DNA from: Xanthobacter dioxanivorans | Lineage (GTDB): Bacteria; Pseudomonadota; Alphaproteobacteria; Rhizobiales; Xanthobacteraceae | NCBI RefSeq assembly: GCF_016807805.1 | Contig: NZ_CP063362.1 | Coordinates: forward strand, 2,345,001 to 2,409,000 | Direction: 5' to 3' | Length of the DNA stretch: 64,000 nucleotides | Position numbers and translations under genes: made by a program | In this document: positions 54,431 to 63,151 of the stretch, one piece after another | Layout of the letters: each line of letters starts with the position of its first letter | How positions within the stretch are numbered: position 1 is the first letter of the stretch | The notes under the pieces: generated by a model | Database searches by the model: none | The model's input: only the letters and a program-made list of their open reading frames with translations | Told to the model about the DNA's origin: nothing

Positions 54431-54569
54431 CTTGAAATCCGTAACGCGTTCCGTTTTTGAGAAAGGGTGTGACCGCGCCCGCCTTGACTCTCTCTTGCGC
54501 GTGGCAGGGGGCAGAGAGGCGGGCTTTCCGCTGTTCGGCTGGTCACGTCGCCGTCAAATGCCGCCCCCT

Positions 54570-55145
54570 CTAAGCCGTCATGTTCTTAAGTGTTTCAAAG
54601 GCTTGGCGATCAAACGTGTTGCTCAAGGCGGCTTCGGCGCGTTCATCGTCGTTCGGCTCATAGCCGGGTTGTGCCTTCCGCCAGACACGCATTGCCTGGG
54701 CGATCTCATGGGGCGTCGCGCGCCACGCCGCATCGGGGCTCCAATGCAGGATGCCGGTCGCGAAGCCGAACAGTTCGGCGAGGGCTTTGTTGAAGGCGAC
54801 GGGCCGGCTCGGCTCGCGCGAGGTGCTGGCGCGGGCGTCGGGATCGGCGCCGGCAAGCCGCAGGGTGAACCGATAGAGCGGCAGGGAAACGGCTTCCATG
54901 CGTTTGCGGAGCGGGCCGGAGCCAGTCAGCCACGCAAGCGCACGGGCGCGCTGTTCGCCATCTTCGATGCCGTAGGCGAACAGATCGGCGACGATGCCGA
55001 GGTGTCCCTTGAAGAGCTTGCCGCAGAAATCGGCGGGCTCCGGGCCGTGCTCCTCTGCGATGGCGAGCGCGCACCGCAGGGAGGGCCGAAGCCGGACGGT
55101 GAACCCGTCCAGCTTCAAGGTTGTCTCTTCGTTCAGAAGGCGCAT
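54570..55145 (-). CDS. tail assembly chaperone-like protein (GTA/TAC_6-like C-terminus)
   Basis: A 191-aa protein. Residues ~125-160 (ELFGFATGILHWSPDAAWRA, then TPHEIAQAM) resemble the small Phage_TAC_6 chaperones known from gene transfer agents. The N-terminal ~100 residues resemble a gpG-type domain (TTLKLDGFTVRLRPSLRCAL). Such proteins load on the tape measure during tail assembly. It is far from the tape measure gene here. Moderate confidence. Confidence 0.6.
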   Translation of the reverse strand: MRLLNEETTLKLDGFTVRLRPSLRCALAIAEEHGPEPADFCGKLFKGHLGIVADLFAYGIEDGEQRARALAWLTGSGPLRKRMEAVSLPLYRFTLRLAGADPDARASTSREPSRPVAFNKALAELFGFATGILHWSPDAAWRATPHEIAQAMRVWRKAQPGYEPNDDERAEAALSNTFDRQAFETLKNMTA

Positions 55146-55148
55146 AGC

Positions 55149-55298
55149 TCACGCCTTAACGAGAATGAGGGCGCCATCGTCGTCCGTTAGAAGGGCGCCA
55201 TTGTCATCCGCGAGAAAGGCGTAACCGGCCGGCGGCCTTGTAGATTCAGGCCGTCGCCGGATTACGCTCAGTTGGAAAATGCAGCGGAACATAAACAT
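55149..55298 (-). CDS. small phage protein (49 aa)
   Basis: From ATG 55298. Ends in GYAFLADDNGALLTDDDGAL plus ILVKA, a repetitive pattern that I recognise from short proteins in phage structural operons. Its gene stops 3 bp before the chaperone-like gene. Role unknown. Confidence 0.5.
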   Translation of the reverse strand: MFMFRCIFQLSVIRRRPESTRPPAGYAFLADDNGALLTDDDGALILVKA

Positions 55299-55308
55299 CG
55301 TGGCTGCC

Positions 55309-55638
55309 TCAGATGGTGATGACCGCGACGCGGTCGCCACGTCGCACGGCAAAGGCCGTGGGCATGTAGCCGCCGACGCGCCATCCGTTACGGATTTGAC
55401 CGCTCGCGGGGACGGCCGCGACGGGTGCAGCGCCCGTCACCACCCACACGTCAGCGTTGCTCCAGATGTTCACGAATCCGAAGCCGTCCGGCGCGTCGCT
55501 CGCCGTCGAAGTGGCGACAGAGGTCGCGCCGCTGGTGACAACCTCTGTCTTCGTCTTTTCGCCAAGGGCGATGCCGGCCGACATACCCTCAGCCGAGCGA
55601 TTGCCGAGCTCGCAAAACGAGATTTCAACGCGCGCCAT
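55309..55638 (-). CDS. hypothetical phage structural protein (109 aa)
   Basis: Beta-rich, Ala/Thr/Val-rich, no charged helices; ends RRGDRVAVITI. Its start overlaps the stop of the 128-aa gene. Position after the capsid suggests a capsid decoration or tail-tube-like protein, but I see no family signature. Confidence 0.6.
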   Translation of the reverse strand: MARVEISFCELGNRSAEGMSAGIALGEKTKTEVVTSGATSVATSTASDAPDGFGFVNIWSNADVWVVTGAAPVAAVPASGQIRNGWRVGGYMPTAFAVRRGDRVAVITI

Positions 55639-56024
55639 CAGGCCACCGGACGCGAAGCGGCGTCGCCCTTCACCAGCACGGCGCCAGCCGCAATGCTGGT
55701 GCCGCTGTTCTTGGTGATGACGGCGCGGACGTAGCGCTTGTGGCCGCGATATCCCACCTTCAGCACCGCGTCGGCCGACAGGCTCGCCGGGAAAGCGCCA
55801 TGCAGGTCCGAGGCGGCAACGTCGGTGAAGTCGCCGGGCGTGGTGGTGTCGCTCTCCTGAAGCTTCGCGGTGAAGTTGCCGGAGCCGGCAACGGCTCCGG
55901 TGTTCAGCACCAGCACGGCGCTGTTGAAGCCGAGGAGGTCGAGGGCCGGGCCGGTGGCGGTGGCGGAAAGCACGGCGGGGCCGATGGCCTGAACCACGCC
56001 CACGTTGTTCATGAGGTCACGCAT
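55638..56024 (-). CDS. hypothetical phage structural protein, possible capsid decoration (128 aa)
   Basis: Follows the capsid gene by 16 bp. The sequence is beta-rich with FNSAVLVLNTGAVAGSGNFT and YRGHKRYVRAVITKNSGTS, the pattern seen in small proteins behind HK97-type capsid genes. Role in capsid decoration is an inference from position. Confidence 0.65.
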   Translation of the reverse strand: MRDLMNNVGVVQAIGPAVLSATATGPALDLLGFNSAVLVLNTGAVAGSGNFTAKLQESDTTTPGDFTDVAASDLHGAFPASLSADAVLKVGYRGHKRYVRAVITKNSGTSIAAGAVLVKGDAASRPVA

Positions 56025-56040
56025 TGTCAGTGTCTCCTGT

Positions 56041-57198
56041 TCAGGCCGTCGCCATCTTCAGCTTGCGCAGGGCCTTGGCCTGCACCACGCCAGCGCCGAC
56101 ACGGCGGGTCGCATGGATGCGGGTCATGCCTTCGGTGGCGAGAAGGTAGGGATTCGAGAAGGTGGAGAGCGCGAGGCGGTCCACGATGCGATAGGCGGTG
56201 GCGAAGTCGCCAAAGAGGATCGGGAAGGCGTCGGCTTCTGCGTCCGCCATATCCACGGCTTCCACCACGGGCCGACCGAGGATCGTTTCGGGCGTGCTGG
56301 CGGAATAGGCGGGCTGCCACAGGTAGTTGCCGGCACCATCCTTGATCTTGCGGATGGTGGCGAGAACCCTGCTGTTCATGATCCACGTCCCGCGCTGGCG
56401 GTAAGCGGCAGGCATGTCGTACATGAGCGAAATCAGAGCGTCGGCGGAAAGGTTCGTCGCGTGCCCGTTCAGGGTGTGCTGAATGCCCGCATCATTCATG
56501 ATGCCGGCCGGAGCGAGCACGCCGTCGCCATGCAGGAAGGCAAGCCCTTCCTTCACGCCGAAGTCTTCCGCGAGCGCGAGATTCACCTCGGCGAGGGCCT
56601 GCGGACCATCGGTGAGAAGCTGGTTGGAAATATCGACGTGGGTCGTCATCTCGCGGATGACGATTTCGGCCTGCCCAAAGCTGGGCTCCGAACCCTCGGA
56701 AGGCTGGTTCTCACCCTTCCACTTCGCGTTGGTGGTGCCGGTGCGCTTGGGATAGGTGACGCTGGGGGCGCCCGTGGTGCGCACGCTGGCGAGTGCGCGG
56801 ATGGGGGAGAATTCCACCAGATCGCGAATGAATTCGGCGGACACCTCATGCGGGGCAAAGTAGCCGCCAGCGGTGTCGGTCGAAACCGTGAGGGCCTTCA
56901 GTTCGTCGGCCGAGGCCGCGTTGCCGTGGCGAAGGTAGGACGCGAATGCCTTACGCTCGATCTCGCCTGCGTCGGCCTTGCGGTCGGTGATGATGCCGGG
57001 GCGGGACAGCTTGGCCTCTATCTTGGCGAGCGTGGCCTTCACTTCGGAGAGCTCGCCGGCATCGGCGACATTGGCGCTCTTGGTCTCGATGGCCTTCAGG
57101 CGGTCATCAACGGACTTGGTGAGTTCGTCGAGGGCCGCCGTCACAGCGTCAACGGGATCGGCGTCCTTCAGTTCGATGGTCGGAAAATGCAGGGACAC
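56041..57198 (-). CDS. major capsid protein (HK97 fold)
   Basis: A 385-aa capsid subunit. The N-terminal ~100 residues form the delta domain, coiled (TAALDELTKSVDDRLKAIE), removed by the protease. The mature part contains GGYFAPHEVSAEFIRDLVEF, ATVRTTGAPS-like segments, ISNQLLTDGPQALAEVNLAL and LGRPVVEAVDMADAEADAF, typical HK97-fold segments. Directly after the protease gene. Confidence 0.92.
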   Translation of the reverse strand: MSLHFPTIELKDADPVDAVTAALDELTKSVDDRLKAIETKSANVADAGELSEVKATLAKIEAKLSRPGIITDRKADAGEIERKAFASYLRHGNAASADELKALTVSTDTAGGYFAPHEVSAEFIRDLVEFSPIRALASVRTTGAPSVTYPKRTGTTNAKWKGENQPSEGSEPSFGQAEIVIREMTTHVDISNQLLTDGPQALAEVNLALAEDFGVKEGLAFLHGDGVLAPAGIMNDAGIQHTLNGHATNLSADALISLMYDMPAAYRQRGTWIMNSRVLATIRKIKDGAGNYLWQPAYSASTPETILGRPVVEAVDMADAEADAFPILFGDFATAYRIVDRLALSTFSNPYLLATEGMTRIHATRRVGAGVVQAKALRKLKMATA

Positions 57199-57208
57199 GG
57201 GGTTTCCT

Positions 57209-57715
57209 TCAGTGAGAGCGAAGAGCCGAGGCGGCTCGGGTGATGGCCTCGGCGATGGCGAGCACCGACGCGGCGGATTTGGCGGACGTGACGCGCGCGC
57301 CGGGATGGCTGGGCACGGTCACAAGCGAGACTTCCACGAGGTCCAGGGCGGAAATGATCCGCCCACGGGCGCCGACGCGGGGCGCGGCCTTGCGGGTGCT
57401 GAAGCCGATCGAAAGGCCAGAGACGGCGCCGGAGCGCACCAGCGCCCGCACCTCACGGGCGCGGGGCATGTCCTCCACCAGAAGGCGACCTTTCACGACA
57501 AAGCCGGTGGCGGTCTCGGCTGCGCTCTCCCAAACGCCGATGGCGTCGTTCGGGTCGTGGCCGAACAGGATCGGCAGGGGCGTGCGCACGCTGGCGAAGG
57601 CGCCCTTTTCGATCACGTCGCCCACGCGGTCGGGCGTGCCGAAGGGCCATGCAACGCCTTCGATGGCGCCGGTATCGTCAACGGTGAAGGTGGATTTGAT
57701 CTCAAGCCGGTTCAT
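57209..57715 (-). CDS. HK97-type prohead protease
   Basis: A 168-aa serine protease. GVAWPFGTPDRVGDVIEKGAF opens the domain, the His is in LFGHDPNDAIGVW and the Ser region is SGAVSGLSIGFSTRKA. Ends in LVEVSLVTVPSHPGARV. ATG 57715 chosen; GTG/ATG further up adds 6 residues. Immediately precedes the capsid gene. Confidence 0.9.
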   Translation of the reverse strand: MNRLEIKSTFTVDDTGAIEGVAWPFGTPDRVGDVIEKGAFASVRTPLPILFGHDPNDAIGVWESAAETATGFVVKGRLLVEDMPRAREVRALVRSGAVSGLSIGFSTRKAAPRVGARGRIISALDLVEVSLVTVPSHPGARVTSAKSAASVLAIAEAITRAASALRSH

Positions 57716-57953
57716 GCTGGTGCTCCGGCTCAAGATCGAGAGAGTTTAGAAGCTCAACGATGATCTCGCGCTTCCAAGCGGGAGTGATGACGATTTCGAG
57801 TCCACCACTCGGATCATGGGCGAAAGCTTCGTGATGCTTGTCACGGTCGCTCAAAAGCTCTTCGCAGAGCGCTTTGAAGGCGAGGAACACCGGGCCATCA
57901 AACATCCGATCGATGGCGCCACTATCGATTTGCAGCGCCGGGGTTTCACTCAT
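57702..57953 (-). CDS. hypothetical phage protein (83 aa)
   Basis: Small acidic protein (MSETPALQIDSGAIDRMFDG at the start) between the TAC-like and protease genes, overlapping both by 8-14 bp. No family recognised. Codon use matches the operon, so it is probably real. Confidence 0.6.
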   Translation of the reverse strand: MSETPALQIDSGAIDRMFDGPVFLAFKALCEELLSDRDKHHEAFAHDPSGGLEIVITPAWKREIIVELLNSLDLEPEHQHEPA

Positions 57954-58281
57954 CGGCGTTCACCTCCGGCTCGGGCTCGGCTTCGCCATCCCATGCCGCA
58001 GAGAGGATTTCGACTGCGAGGGTGTGAGCCGGCTTCAACGGCGCGCCATCAACGAAAATCTCGATCATGTTTTTCGCGGCCTCCGGGGAGGTGCCGGCGC
58101 CGATCAGGGCAAACCGGATGATCTCGATCAGGTCGCGGTGATGGAAGCGGCCGGAAACGACACGCTGCGAAATCTCGCCGATGCCGAGGTCAAGGCGCTT
58201 CTCCAACTGCACAACCTGCGGCGCCAGATCGAAGGAATATTCGTCATCGCCAAGGAAGCGGTGAATCCGGGTCGTCGTCAC
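57946..58281 (-). CDS. GTA-like tail assembly chaperone (TAC_11 type)
   Basis: A 111-aa protein that resembles the gene-transfer-agent family Phage_TAC_11: FDLAPQVVQLEKRLDLGIGE, then FHHRDLIEIIRFALIGAGTS and a C-terminal acidic tail. GTG 58281 is chosen because it overlaps the stop of the upstream gene (GTGA). It normally lies next to the tape measure; here it sits between portal and protease. Confidence 0.65.
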   Translation of the reverse strand: MTTTRIHRFLGDDEYSFDLAPQVVQLEKRLDLGIGEISQRVVSGRFHHRDLIEIIRFALIGAGTSPEAAKNMIEIFVDGAPLKPAHTLAVEILSAAWDGEAEPEPEVNADE

Positions 58282-58496
58282 TTGCCGGCCTCCGAATGTG
58301 CGGGGGCCAGGTCGTCGGCATTCCACGCGGGAGAGGTGCCGAGGGTGTCGAGGTCCAGCACCACGGGCACGCCGCGCCGGGGGCGGCCGTTGATACCGAG
58401 GGCGTTCAGCCGGCGCAGGGCGATTGAGAACGGGCCGTTGGCCTGCGCAAAGTCGGCCGCGACCTTGGCGTGATTAAGCATTACCGGGAAGTCCAT
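58278..58496 (-). CDS. hypothetical phage protein (72 aa)
   Basis: Small protein overlapping the portal gene end by 23 bp and the TAC-like gene start by 4 bp. RRLNALGINGRPRRGVPVVL is its most distinctive part. No family recognised; real because of the tight coupling. Confidence 0.55.
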   Translation of the reverse strand: MDFPVMLNHAKVAADFAQANGPFSIALRRLNALGINGRPRRGVPVVLDLDTLGTSPAWNADDLAPAHSEAGK

Positions 58497-59745
58497 CGTT
58501 GTTCCGATTGTCCGGGGATGTGGAAGAGGTGGTGTTCGGGTTCACGAACGCCTTGCCGTCCGCGTAGGGCGGCAGGTTCTCGCGCGCGCGGGCCTCATTG
58601 GGATTGAGCACGCGGGCGGTAATGAGCTTGCCGTAGGCGTCGGCACGCGCGGCGATATCCATGCGCGTGAGGTCATCGGCGAGGAATTCAGCGAAGTAGG
58701 TGTCGCGCTCGGCTTCGCTAAAGAGCTTCATCGCGACTTCGTTTTCCCAACGCGCCAGCCAAGGCCGAAGGCTATACGTCAAGAATTCGGCGCCCATTTC
58801 GGAGGTGTTCGCCCACGTCCCGCGCTCAAGGTCAAAGAGCATGTGCGGCGGAACGCGGAAAAGCCGGGCGATCTCGGTGACAGAGAAGCGCCGAAGTTCA
58901 AGGAATTGAGAGTCGACAGAGGTGAAGCTGATCGGAATGTACTTGGCGATTCCGACGCCAATGAGAGCCGAATAGTTGTTCCGGCCGGCAAGGGCAGTCT
59001 TGAGGCCGTCGCGGTTGGCTGTCGTCGCTTCCTTGTTGCTAGTTTCAAGCGAGAACAGGCCGTCCGGCCGGGCACGATTGCGAAAAAGGGCCTTGCCGTG
59101 CTCTTCGAGGAGCATCGCCAATTCGATGGCGCCTTTGCCCTGCTGGATCGGAGAGGCGCCGGAATAGCCGTTCAGGCTCGGCCCCATGAGGTGGAAGATT
59201 TCGGAGGGCTGATAGATGGTTTCGCGGTTGTCGCCGTGGCGCACCTTATACACGGGCGCCCATGTGATCTGATCGAGTTCGACCGTGACGGCGGCAGGCG
59301 AGAGGCGCCAAAGCTCCACATAGTCGCCGGAGCGATTGATCAGGGCGTAGCCGTTGCCGTAGAGAAGAGCGTCGCGGGTAAGCTGTTCTTTGAACCACTG
59401 TGCCGAATGGATTTCGGACACGCGATTGCGTAGGACGCTATAAATCGGATGATCGGTGGCGCGATCCTTGGCGCCGTCTTCACCGCGCTTGTACGTGACA
59501 AGCGGCAACTGCCCAACAGCTTCGGCGATGGCTTGAACTGCCGCCCGCACGGCGGTGCAATTCATTGCCGTCTCTTCATTGACCGTTACCTGAAGGGTGC
59601 CAGCATCGGAGGCCGGCGCGCCGATCAACTGCCAGAGCCAAGCGGCATCGGTGGATGTCAGGGGAGAGGGCGCCGGGCGGCTCGGGGCCGCCTTCACCTC
59701 ATCGGCGGCCTCACGATTTCGACGAAAAAGATCGAAAATTCCCAT
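58474..59745 (-). CDS. phage portal protein (HK97 family)
   Basis: A 423-aa portal through which DNA is packaged. Typical segments: TAMNCTAVRAAVQAIAEAVG, QLTRDALLYGNGYALINRSG, IFHLMGPSLNGYSGASPI, RFSVTEIARLFRVPPHMLFD and LTYSLRPWLARWENEV. Complete. It is the first gene of the late operon, 97 bp after the integrase remnant, whereas in HK97-like phages it follows the terminase. Confidence 0.92.
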   Translation of the reverse strand: MGIFDLFRRNREAADEVKAAPSRPAPSPLTSTDAAWLWQLIGAPASDAGTLQVTVNEETAMNCTAVRAAVQAIAEAVGQLPLVTYKRGEDGAKDRATDHPIYSVLRNRVSEIHSAQWFKEQLTRDALLYGNGYALINRSGDYVELWRLSPAAVTVELDQITWAPVYKVRHGDNRETIYQPSEIFHLMGPSLNGYSGASPIQQGKGAIELAMLLEEHGKALFRNRARPDGLFSLETSNKEATTANRDGLKTALAGRNNYSALIGVGIAKYIPISFTSVDSQFLELRRFSVTEIARLFRVPPHMLFDLERGTWANTSEMGAEFLTYSLRPWLARWENEVAMKLFSEAERDTYFAEFLADDLTRMDIAARADAYGKLITARVLNPNEARARENLPPYADGKAFVNPNTTSSTSPDNRNNDGLPGNA

Positions 59746-59841
59746 TGGCTATAGTGAAACCCGTATCTATTCCCCATTAGAATAGCACGGCAAATCTGCG
59801 TGATATAGCCTTTCCACCTCAGATTTTCGGAAAATCTCTGT

Positions 59842-61470
59842 TTAGGTGGCCGTTTTCTCGCCTTCGTCGTCAACCTTCGCTGTGTAATGGGGCATTTGGC
59901 GGATGGCCGCATAAGCAGCCTTCAAGGTCACGTCGCCATAATCTTCGCCGGCTGTTCACGCTGCGTGCCCCTGAATCTTGTCGATCACACGCGCATCTAG
60001 CCCAAGCTCCCGCGCTACTGTCTTCAGCCGATGGCGCCATCCATGATTAGGGTCTACCTCACGCGAAACGACGTTCAGCGCCCGCACCCACATGGCGAGC
60101 CGGCCGGCGATCTGCTTTGAGGGGTGCGATTTCCCGGTGCGGTCTGGATTGTCGAGATAGAAGAGCGGGCCGTCTGGTGCCGCCTTCACGAAATCCAGAA
60201 AGCCCATTTCGATCAGTTGGGGATGCAGCGGCGCGTCGCGATATTGCCCCGTCTTCACGCTGCCGGCCTCCGGTGCGATGCGCACAAAGGCGATGCCGTT
60301 CTCTTCCCGCACGTCTTGTTTGCGGAGCTGGGTCATTTCAGCGACGCGGGCGCCGGTATGGGCGCAGAGCCACGGCACCCACCTTTTCGCCGCCGTCATG
60401 GGCACCGACTCGCGCGTCCTGGGGTTGTCGGAGGGCTTGGGCTTATGGTCGCGCGCGGCCTTCAGAATGGCGTTGGCTTCCTTGAGCGTGAAGCCCTTCT
60501 CCCGGTTCTGCACCTTTTTCAAAACGCGCACCTTCACCTCGCGCGCCGGGTTCGTCTTCAGGCGGTCGTTATCGACTGCCCACTGAAACACGGCGCGAAG
60601 GGCCGCGATGTTCGTGTCACGAACCGTCTTCGGCGACATGGTGGCGAGCAAGGCGTCTTTCCACGCGACCACATCCGCCTTCGTGAGGCGGCTAGCGTCG
60701 TCGTGTCCGAGGTGCTTGATGAACGCCTTAAAGCCGGGCGTCCAACGCTTCTCCGCTTCGGCGCCACGGCCGGACGCGCGAAGCTCGGCTAGGTAGCCGT
60801 CCAACAGATCGAGAATGCGGACACGCTCGCGTGGGGCAGGGGCGGGCTGGGCATCAGGCTTCAGTGCAGGGTGAGCGGGCTCGGCTTCAGGTTCGCCCGC
60901 GTTGCGCTCGCTAGTGCGCTTCATGACTTCGATCTGCACCCCTGCCAGCGTGCGGGCGATGGCGCGCCATTCGGGGGTGCCGGGTTCGGCCTTCACCAGC
61001 TTGACACGGGCGTGGGCGTCTATCGCCCATCCGATGGTCGCCGCGATCTTGTCGTCTGGTGCTGCGCCGGATGCGACTTCCCGCAGCGCGGCCATATAGG
61101 CCGGAGCAAAGATGCGCTCATAGACGGCCGGATCGAAGCCGGACGATGCGAAGGCTCCGGCATCGCGAAGCGCCGCGTCTAGGTCCAACTCTGATTGGTA
61201 GTGGTGCCGCGCGAGGCTGGGCGTGTCCAAGGCGCGGGAGAGCCGGGGAGGGGCGTCCGTGCCTTGGGCGAGCTTCAGGCGCGCCTCGTCTAGGATGCCG
61301 TGAAATCGCGCGAGCACCGCATGGGATCGGCGCTCGGCTTCTCGCCGATTGCCCCCTAGCGACTCGTGAAGCTCGCTCTTGCCGACGATCTCCCGAAGCT
61401 CCTTCGGTACGCCGATGCGCACGAAAAAGGTGGTGCCCCGTTGCCGTACGTGTGGGGTCTTCGCAGCCAT
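59842..61470 (-). pseudogene. tyrosine-type integrase with in-frame stop
   Basis: Phage integrase for the tRNA-Thr site. ATG 61470 (MAAKTPHVRQRGTTFFVRIG) starts the arm-binding domain; the core domain (~275-505) has the Arg in HTGARVAEMTQLRK, HGWRH (HxxR) and IQGHAA (GH). TGA at 59956-59958 then ends the frame at 504 aa. Beyond it, the same frame continues with EDYGDVTLKAAYAAIRQ, containing the catalytic Tyr, to TAA 59842. CGA to TGA would explain the change. As written, the enzyme lacks its nucleophile. The frame upstream of 61470 runs through attR and the tRNA and is not coding. Confidence 0.85.
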
Positions 61471-61483
61471 GTCCGCCTCGATT

Positions 61484-61512
61484 TTGGACAGTCGTTGGAC
61501 GGAGCTTTGGAC
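61484..61512. repeat. three TTGGAC repeats, candidate right integrase arm sites
   Basis: TTGGAC at 61484-61489, 61495-61500 and 61507-61512, all in the same direction, between the integrase start and attR. They match the triplet inside attL (44204-44232). Confidence 0.55.
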
Positions 61513-61560
61513 AAGAGGTGAGGATTTGCAAGGGTTTCTAGCGTTTGCAACGCTTTGGGA

Positions 61561-61635
<75 letters not shown>

Positions 61636-61970
61636 GCGCCGGCGGGCGGGAAATGATCCATCGCCCCGCGGCGACGTCGTCTTCCGTCGTCAGGCGGCCT
61701 CCTCTGCCACAAGCGGACGGCGGGTGCAAGGGGGCGGTCCTTCGATCCGGCCGGAGGGGGACGGCCATGAACATATAACTGCACGCCGCCGCCTCCCCGT
61801 CCGCCGGTGCGTGGGGCGGTGCCGGGCTGTCCCCTCCCTCCGATCGGCGCGTCCGGCAAGCCTGCTGCGGCCCTGGGCGCCTCGCGGCGCAATTTTGCGC
61901 GTGCACACGTCTTGAGCGTGGCGCGTTCCGCAGCTAGCCTCCAGATCACCAAGCCGGAACGGGGGACAGG
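61636..61970. other. gene-free interval upstream of potG
   Basis: 335 bp between the tRNA 5' end and potG. It should hold promoters of both (tRNA on the minus strand, pot operon on the plus). Frames here are shadows. No terminator or riboswitch is recognised. Confidence 0.4.
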
Positions 61971-63137
61971 ATGGCTGCGGACAAGGCGCGCAAGGAAACC
62001 ATCGGCGCCGTCCGGCGCACGTTCGCCCCATGGGCGGACCCGACGAAGAAACCCTTGATCCGCTTCGAGAACGTGGTGAAGCGCTTCGGCGATTTCACCG
62101 CCGTGGATCATGTGAGCCTCGACATCTACGAGCGCGAGTTTTTCGCGCTCCTCGGCCCGTCCGGCTGCGGCAAGACCACGCTCATGCGCATGCTCGCCGG
62201 CTTCGACGAGCCCTCGCAGGGCCGCATTACCCTGGCGGGAGAAGACCTCGTGGGCGTGCCGCCCTACCGGCGGCCAGTGAACATGATGTTCCAGTCCTAC
62301 GCCCTGTTCCCGCACATGAACGTCCAGGACAACATCGCCTTCGGCCTCAAGCAGGACAAGATGTCGAAGGCCGACATCGACGCCCGCGTCGAGGAGATGC
62401 TGACCCTCGTCAAGCTGGAGAAGTTCGCCAAGAGGAAGCCGCACCAGCTCTCCGGCGGCCAGCGCCAGCGGGTGGCCCTCGCCCGCTCCCTCGCCAAGCG
62501 CCCCAAGGTGCTGCTGCTCGACGAGCCGCTCGGCGCCCTCGACAAGAAGCTGCGCGAGGAGACCCAGTTCGAGCTCATGGACCTGCAGATGGACCTGGGC
62601 ATGACCTTCCTGATCGTGACCCACGACCAGGAGGAGGCGATGACGGTGGCCGACCGCATCGCCGTGATGAATCACGGCGTCCTCGTGCAGGTGGCCCCGC
62701 CCTCGGAGATCTACGAGCAGCCCGCCACCCGCTACGTGGCGGACTTCATCGGCGAGGTGAACCTCATCGAGGGCACCATCACCGAGGCCGGCCCGGACGA
62801 GACGCACCTCACCTCCTCGGTGACGCGCTTCCCGCTGGTGGTGACGCAGGGCGTCGCGGCCAAGGCGGGCGATCCCGCCTGCCTCGCCATCCGCCCGGAG
62901 AAGCTGCGCATCTCCCTCGATCCGCCGGCTGACCTGGCCGAAAACTGCTTCCAGGGCGAAATCTGGGACATCGGCTATCTGGGCGACCTCTCCATCTACC
63001 ATGTGGAGCTGCCCTGCGGCACCCGCATCAAGGTCTCGCAGCCGAACCTGTCGCGCGTGGTGGCGCGGCCCATCAGCTGGGACGACAAGGTGTGGGTGAC
63101 GTTCGCGCCCCATGCCGGCGTCCTGCTCACCCGCTAA
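61971..63137 (+). CDS. potG: polyamine ABC transporter ATP-binding protein (PotG/PotA type)
   Basis: A 388-aa ATPase. Walker A GPSGCGKTTLMRML (~residue 62), Q-loop MMFQSYALFPHM, signature [15 protein letters not shown], Walker B VLLLDEPLGALD and a His in LIVTHDQEEAMTVAD. The C-terminal TOBE region (~300-388) supports a polyamine/Fe/sulfate type. With PotH next, putrescine import is likely. ATG 61971 follows GGGACAGG. A potF binding protein is probably outside the window. Confidence 0.92.
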   Translation: MAADKARKETIGAVRRTFAPWADPTKKPLIRFENVVKRFGDFTAVDHVSLDIYEREFFALLGPSGCGKTTLMRMLAGFDEPSQGRITLAGEDLVGVPPYRRPVNMMFQSYALFPHMNVQDNIAFGLKQDKMSKADIDARVEEMLTLVKLEKFAKRKPHQLSGGQRQRVALARSLAKRPKVLLLDEPLGALDKKLREETQFELMDLQMDLGMTFLIVTHDQEEAMTVADRIAVMNHGVLVQVAPPSEIYEQPATRYVADFIGEVNLIEGTITEAGPDETHLTSSVTRFPLVVTQGVAAKAGDPACLAIRPEKLRISLDPPADLAENCFQGEIWDIGYLGDLSIYHVELPCGTRIKVSQPNLSRVVARPISWDDKVWVTFAPHAGVLLTR

Positions 63138-63151
63138 CCCTGGAGGCGCAC

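Noticed and set aside
59821..59837. AGATTTT-CGG-AAAATCT palindrome after the integrase remnant
   Set aside because: Short AT stem without a T tract; too weak to call as terminator.
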